DNA from: a bacterium | GTDB taxonomy: Bacteria; Patescibacteria; Microgenomatia; Levybacterales; UBA12049 | Reading direction: 5' to 3' | Length of the DNA: 6,743 nucleotides | NCBI GenBank assembly: GCA_021825955.1 | Contig: JAKAEH010000048.1 | Location: forward strand, 1-6,743 | In this document: one piece after another, positions 5,262-6,743 of the stretch | Layout: every line of letters begins with the position of its first letter | Numbering within the stretch: position 1 is the stretch's first letter | Translations under genes and position numbers: made by a program | Notes under the pieces: generated by a model | Told to the model about the DNA's origin: nothing | The model's input: the letters and a program-made list of their open reading frames with translations, nothing else | Databases searched by the model: none

Positions 5262-5271
5262 CACATGTCAA
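5243..5271 (-). promoter_or_regulatory. Sigma70-type promoter for the minus-strand cluster
   Basis: On the minus strand, TTGACA (5271-5266, perfect -35) is followed by 17 nt and CATAAT (5248-5243, 5/6 match to TATAAT). Transcription would start near 5236, giving a leader of about 11 nt. A perfect TATAAT (5236-5231) lies nearer the gene, 5 nt from the ATG, and could give a leaderless start, but it has no good -35. Confidence 0.7.
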
Positions 5272-5288
5272 GATTTGACCCTTAGCTT

Positions 5289-5294
5289 TATAAT
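5289..5294 (+). promoter_or_regulatory. -10 hexamer of the divergent plus-strand promoter
   Basis: This is a perfect TATAAT on the plus strand. A start 6-7 nt downstream falls at about 5300-5301, the first bases of the palindrome before the surface-protein gene. The -35 is unclear: TTGACC (5275-5280) is only 8 nt away, and the hexamer at 17 nt spacing (TGTCAA, 5266-5271) is poor. The promoter would share DNA with the -35 of the opposite promoter, so one bound regulator could affect both. Confidence 0.45.
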
Positions 5295-5299
5295 TGCTG

Positions 5300-5330
5300 T
5301 AATTAATATTACCGTAGGTAATATTAATTA
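5300..5330 (+). promoter_or_regulatory. Perfect palindrome (14-bp arms, 3-nt centre) ending one base before a start codon
   Basis: Left arm TAATTAATATTACC (5300-5313), centre GTA, right arm GGTAATATTAATTA (5317-5330), with no mismatch. The ATG of the plus-strand gene begins at 5332. As RNA it would form a stem-loop occupying the place of a ribosome binding site. As DNA it could be an operator for a dimeric regulator. There is no T-run after it and a gene begins at once, so it is not a terminator. Confidence 0.85.
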
Positions 5331-5331
5331 A

Positions 5332-6743
5332 ATGTCAAAATTACACTTTAATTTTAAACACTTTTTAACAGTTTTAGCAATATCTTCTAGCTTGCTAGCC
5401 TCATTAATAATTTTCACAAATAATTCACAAGCTGCAACAGGCATAAACAGACAGATAAATTTTCAAGGCAAGCTGGTAAATAATCCTTCCGCGACAAATG
5501 TTTCAAACACATCCTATACTGTTGTTTTCACGCTCTACAACAATCCTAATGTTGGACAGGGAACTGCGCTTTGGACAGAGACTCAGACCGTAACTACGGT
5601 TGACGGAATCTTTAGGGTGGCTTTGGGTTCGGTTACTCCGTTTCCTGCCAATTTTAATTTTAACTGGGACGGCCTTTATTTAGGGATAAAAGTTAATTCT
5701 GATTCCGAAATGACTCCAAGAATCCAAATGGCTAGCGTTCCGTTTGCTTTCAACGCAGAAAAAGTTGCAGGTTTAACCGTTCAAGATACCTCGGGCAATG
5801 CTTCTACTTCTGGAACGCTACAGGTTGCGAATGCAAAAACAGTAACTTTTGGCGGTGCTTTTTCAACTACAACGGGAAATGACGTTGCTTTTACCACAGC
5901 CGGAAGTACTACTTTGACTTTGCCGACAACGGGAACGCTACTTACCAACACGGTAACTTCGAATCAGACGATAACTTCAACCCAAACAACAGGAAACGTG
6001 CTTAGCCTCGCAGATTCAACCGGTTTGACAAGCGCAATAACAGGTTTAACTATCGGTTTAACATCAACAACTAACTCCCAAAACAAAACGGGTATTTCTT
6101 TTGATTTGTCAGGTGGAACAGGCGGAACATATTATGATCTGCTCGGAAGCGGTTCAACTTGGAGCATGACTAGAACAGGAGCTTTAACAGTGGCAAGCTG
6201 TACGGGTTGTGGAGGCGCAGGGGGAACAAATTATTGGGGGCTAACGAGTGGAGGGACTACCGGAGGACTGTTGTATAACGGAAATCAAACTACTGATTTT
6301 GCTATTGGCGGAGTTTCTACATCATCAGCACTTTTTTCTTTCAGCGGAGTTTTGAGTGGACACACAATTGCCTCTGCTTCGGGAAATTTAATTGTAATGC
6401 CCAATATCGGTTGGGGTGGACAGGTTGGGATCGGATACGCAAATCCCGGAACCGCTTCTTTGGCGGTAAACGGTAACGTCGGAATTGGCACAACAGCTCC
6501 AACCGCTCCCCTTCACATCAATACAGGCTATGCCAATAACGCAGCCTTGATAGTAAACAATTTAAACTCAGGCGATTTGTTTGTTGCTTCGGCCTCAGGC
6601 GTGACCAAATTTCAAATTACCAACGCCGGAGCCTTAAATCTTATCGGTGGACAGACTTCAGATATTGATACTCTAACCGCAACTACTTTAAAGATTGGAC
6701 AAACTAACGCTACTACCATTACTCTCGGAAGAAGTACCCAAGG
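5332..6743 (+). CDS. Large secreted tail-fibre-like repeat surface protein, N-terminal 470 residues (3' end outside window)
   Basis: The frame is open from ATG 5332 to the window edge with no stop. A signal peptide (basic start, core about 11-28, cut near SQA at 34) leads into a domain of about 38-155. It holds RQINFQGKLVN, YTVVFTLYN, LWTETQTVTTVDGIFRVALGS, WDGLYLGIKV and the end RIQMASVPFAFNAEKVAG. This layout is common in extracellular proteins that carry an 'I(N/Y)FQG(K/R)L' start. Low-complexity Thr/Ser/Gly-rich beta segments follow (TTLTLPTTGTLLTN about 193-206; TTGNVLSLADSTGLTS about 220-235). Next are a CTGC cysteine pair (290-293) and two tandem VGIG...P..A.L units (365-382, 383-400). 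The segment IDTLTATTLKIGQTNATTITLGRS is still repeating at the edge. Such proteins in Patescibacteria can be very long and are probably fibrous surface structures. No Shine-Dalgarno is visible; a perfect palindrome lies directly before the start. It is divergent from the HTH gene and may share its regulation. The C-terminal domain and anchor are not visible. Confidence 0.88.
   Translation, partial: MSKLHFNFKHFLTVLAISSSLLASLIIFTNNSQAATGINRQINFQGKLVNNPSATNVSNTSYTVVFTLYNNPNVGQGTALWTETQTVTTVDGIFRVALGSVTPFPANFNFNWDGLYLGIKVNSDSEMTPRIQMASVPFAFNAEKVAGLTVQDTSGNASTSGTLQVANAKTVTFGGAFSTTTGNDVAFTTAGSTTLTLPTTGTLLTNTVTSNQTITSTQTTGNVLSLADSTGLTSAITGLTIGLTSTTNSQNKTGISFDLSGGTGGTYYDLLGSGSTWSMTRTGALTVASCTGCGGAGGTNYWGLTSGGTTGGLLYNGNQTTDFAIGGVSTSSALFSFSGVLSGHTIASASGNLIVMPNIGWGGQVGIGYANPGTASLAVNGNVGIGTTAPTAPLHINTGYANNAALIVNNLNSGDLFVASASGVTKFQITNAGALNLIGGQTSDIDTLTATTLKIGQTNATTITLGRSTQ

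Noticed and set aside
5275..5294. TTGACC with TATAAT as a complete plus-strand promoter
   Set aside because: The spacer is only 8 nt, far too short for a sigma70 pair. Only the -10 hexamer is kept as a feature.
5302..5312. TAATATTAC, the nonanucleotide of geminivirus and related rolling-circle origins
   Set aside because: In those origins the nonamer sits in the loop of a GC-rich stem. Here it is part of an AT-rich stem arm, there is no Rep gene, and the setting is a chromosomal promoter. It is a chance match in an AT-rich palindrome.
6285..6491. 68-codon minus-strand open frame, and the plus-strand frames at 329-541, 1387-1674, 1635-1835, 1681-1896, 2689-2877 and 3071-3268
   Set aside because: All are antisense to well-supported secreted-protein genes and have no start signals or recognisable domains.

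Overview
The window looks like a cell-surface gene cluster from a Candidate Phyla Radiation bacterium (Patescibacteria), most likely Microgenomates-type. This rests on recalled family resemblance, not a search. Several proteins carry signatures familiar from that group: an N-terminal INFQGKLVN-type secreted protein, a GPTSGNYQL...YGFGAGG fibronectin-like protein, a VRFNRLSTG...GTACLK protein, and C-termini ending DYTD-LTV-A-GSF. Base composition is moderately AT-rich, intergenic gaps are very short and Shine-Dalgarno sequences are mostly absent. TGA acts as a normal stop at two genes and no gene has an in-frame TGA, so the standard bacterial code fits and the recoded Gracilibacteria/SR1 code does not.

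Layout. Positions 1-168 hold the last 55 codons of a plus-strand gene. Its stop overlaps by 6 bases the stop of a convergent minus-strand cluster. Six minus-strand genes follow, read from 5225 down to 163: a small excisionase/MerR-type HTH protein, a PIN-fold protein that has lost most of its catalytic acids, a fibronectin-like secreted protein (363 aa), a second secreted beta-rich protein (354 aa), and two paralogous secreted, C-terminally membrane-anchored proteins (359 and 349 aa). Junctions are 1 nt, 1 nt, 78 nt, 1 nt and a 4-nt overlap. Three of them are TAA-N-ATG and one is ATGA, so the genes are probably co-transcribed and translationally coupled, possibly with an extra promoter in the 78-nt gap. 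A 106-bp divergent promoter region (5226-5331) separates this cluster from a large plus-strand secreted protein that starts at 5332 and runs off the window after 470 codons.

How the genes may work together (inference). The two anchored paralogues have the plan of WxL-interacting proteins (DUF916 plus DUF3324, TM helix, basic tail). The two secreted proteins before them end in a module whose sequence pattern recalls the WxL domain. The cluster could therefore be a distant counterpart of the Firmicutes WxL surface-display system, headed by an HTH/pseudo-PIN pair that looks repurposed from a toxin-antitoxin module. The divergent promoter region is rich in structure: a strong TTGACA-17-CATAAT promoter, a 17-bp direct repeat with a 20-bp period, an inverted repeat over the -10, and a perfect 14-bp-arm palindrome one base before the plus-strand start codon.

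The most striking sequence-level signal is a 421-bp block shared by the two paralogues with only two synonymous differences. It runs almost exactly from the signal-peptide cleavage site to the end of the first domain, while the flanking parts have diverged strongly. This points to recent gene conversion or domain duplication, or else an assembly artefact. No tRNA, rRNA, CRISPR array or insertion sequence was seen, and no gene-free stretch exceeds 300 bases.
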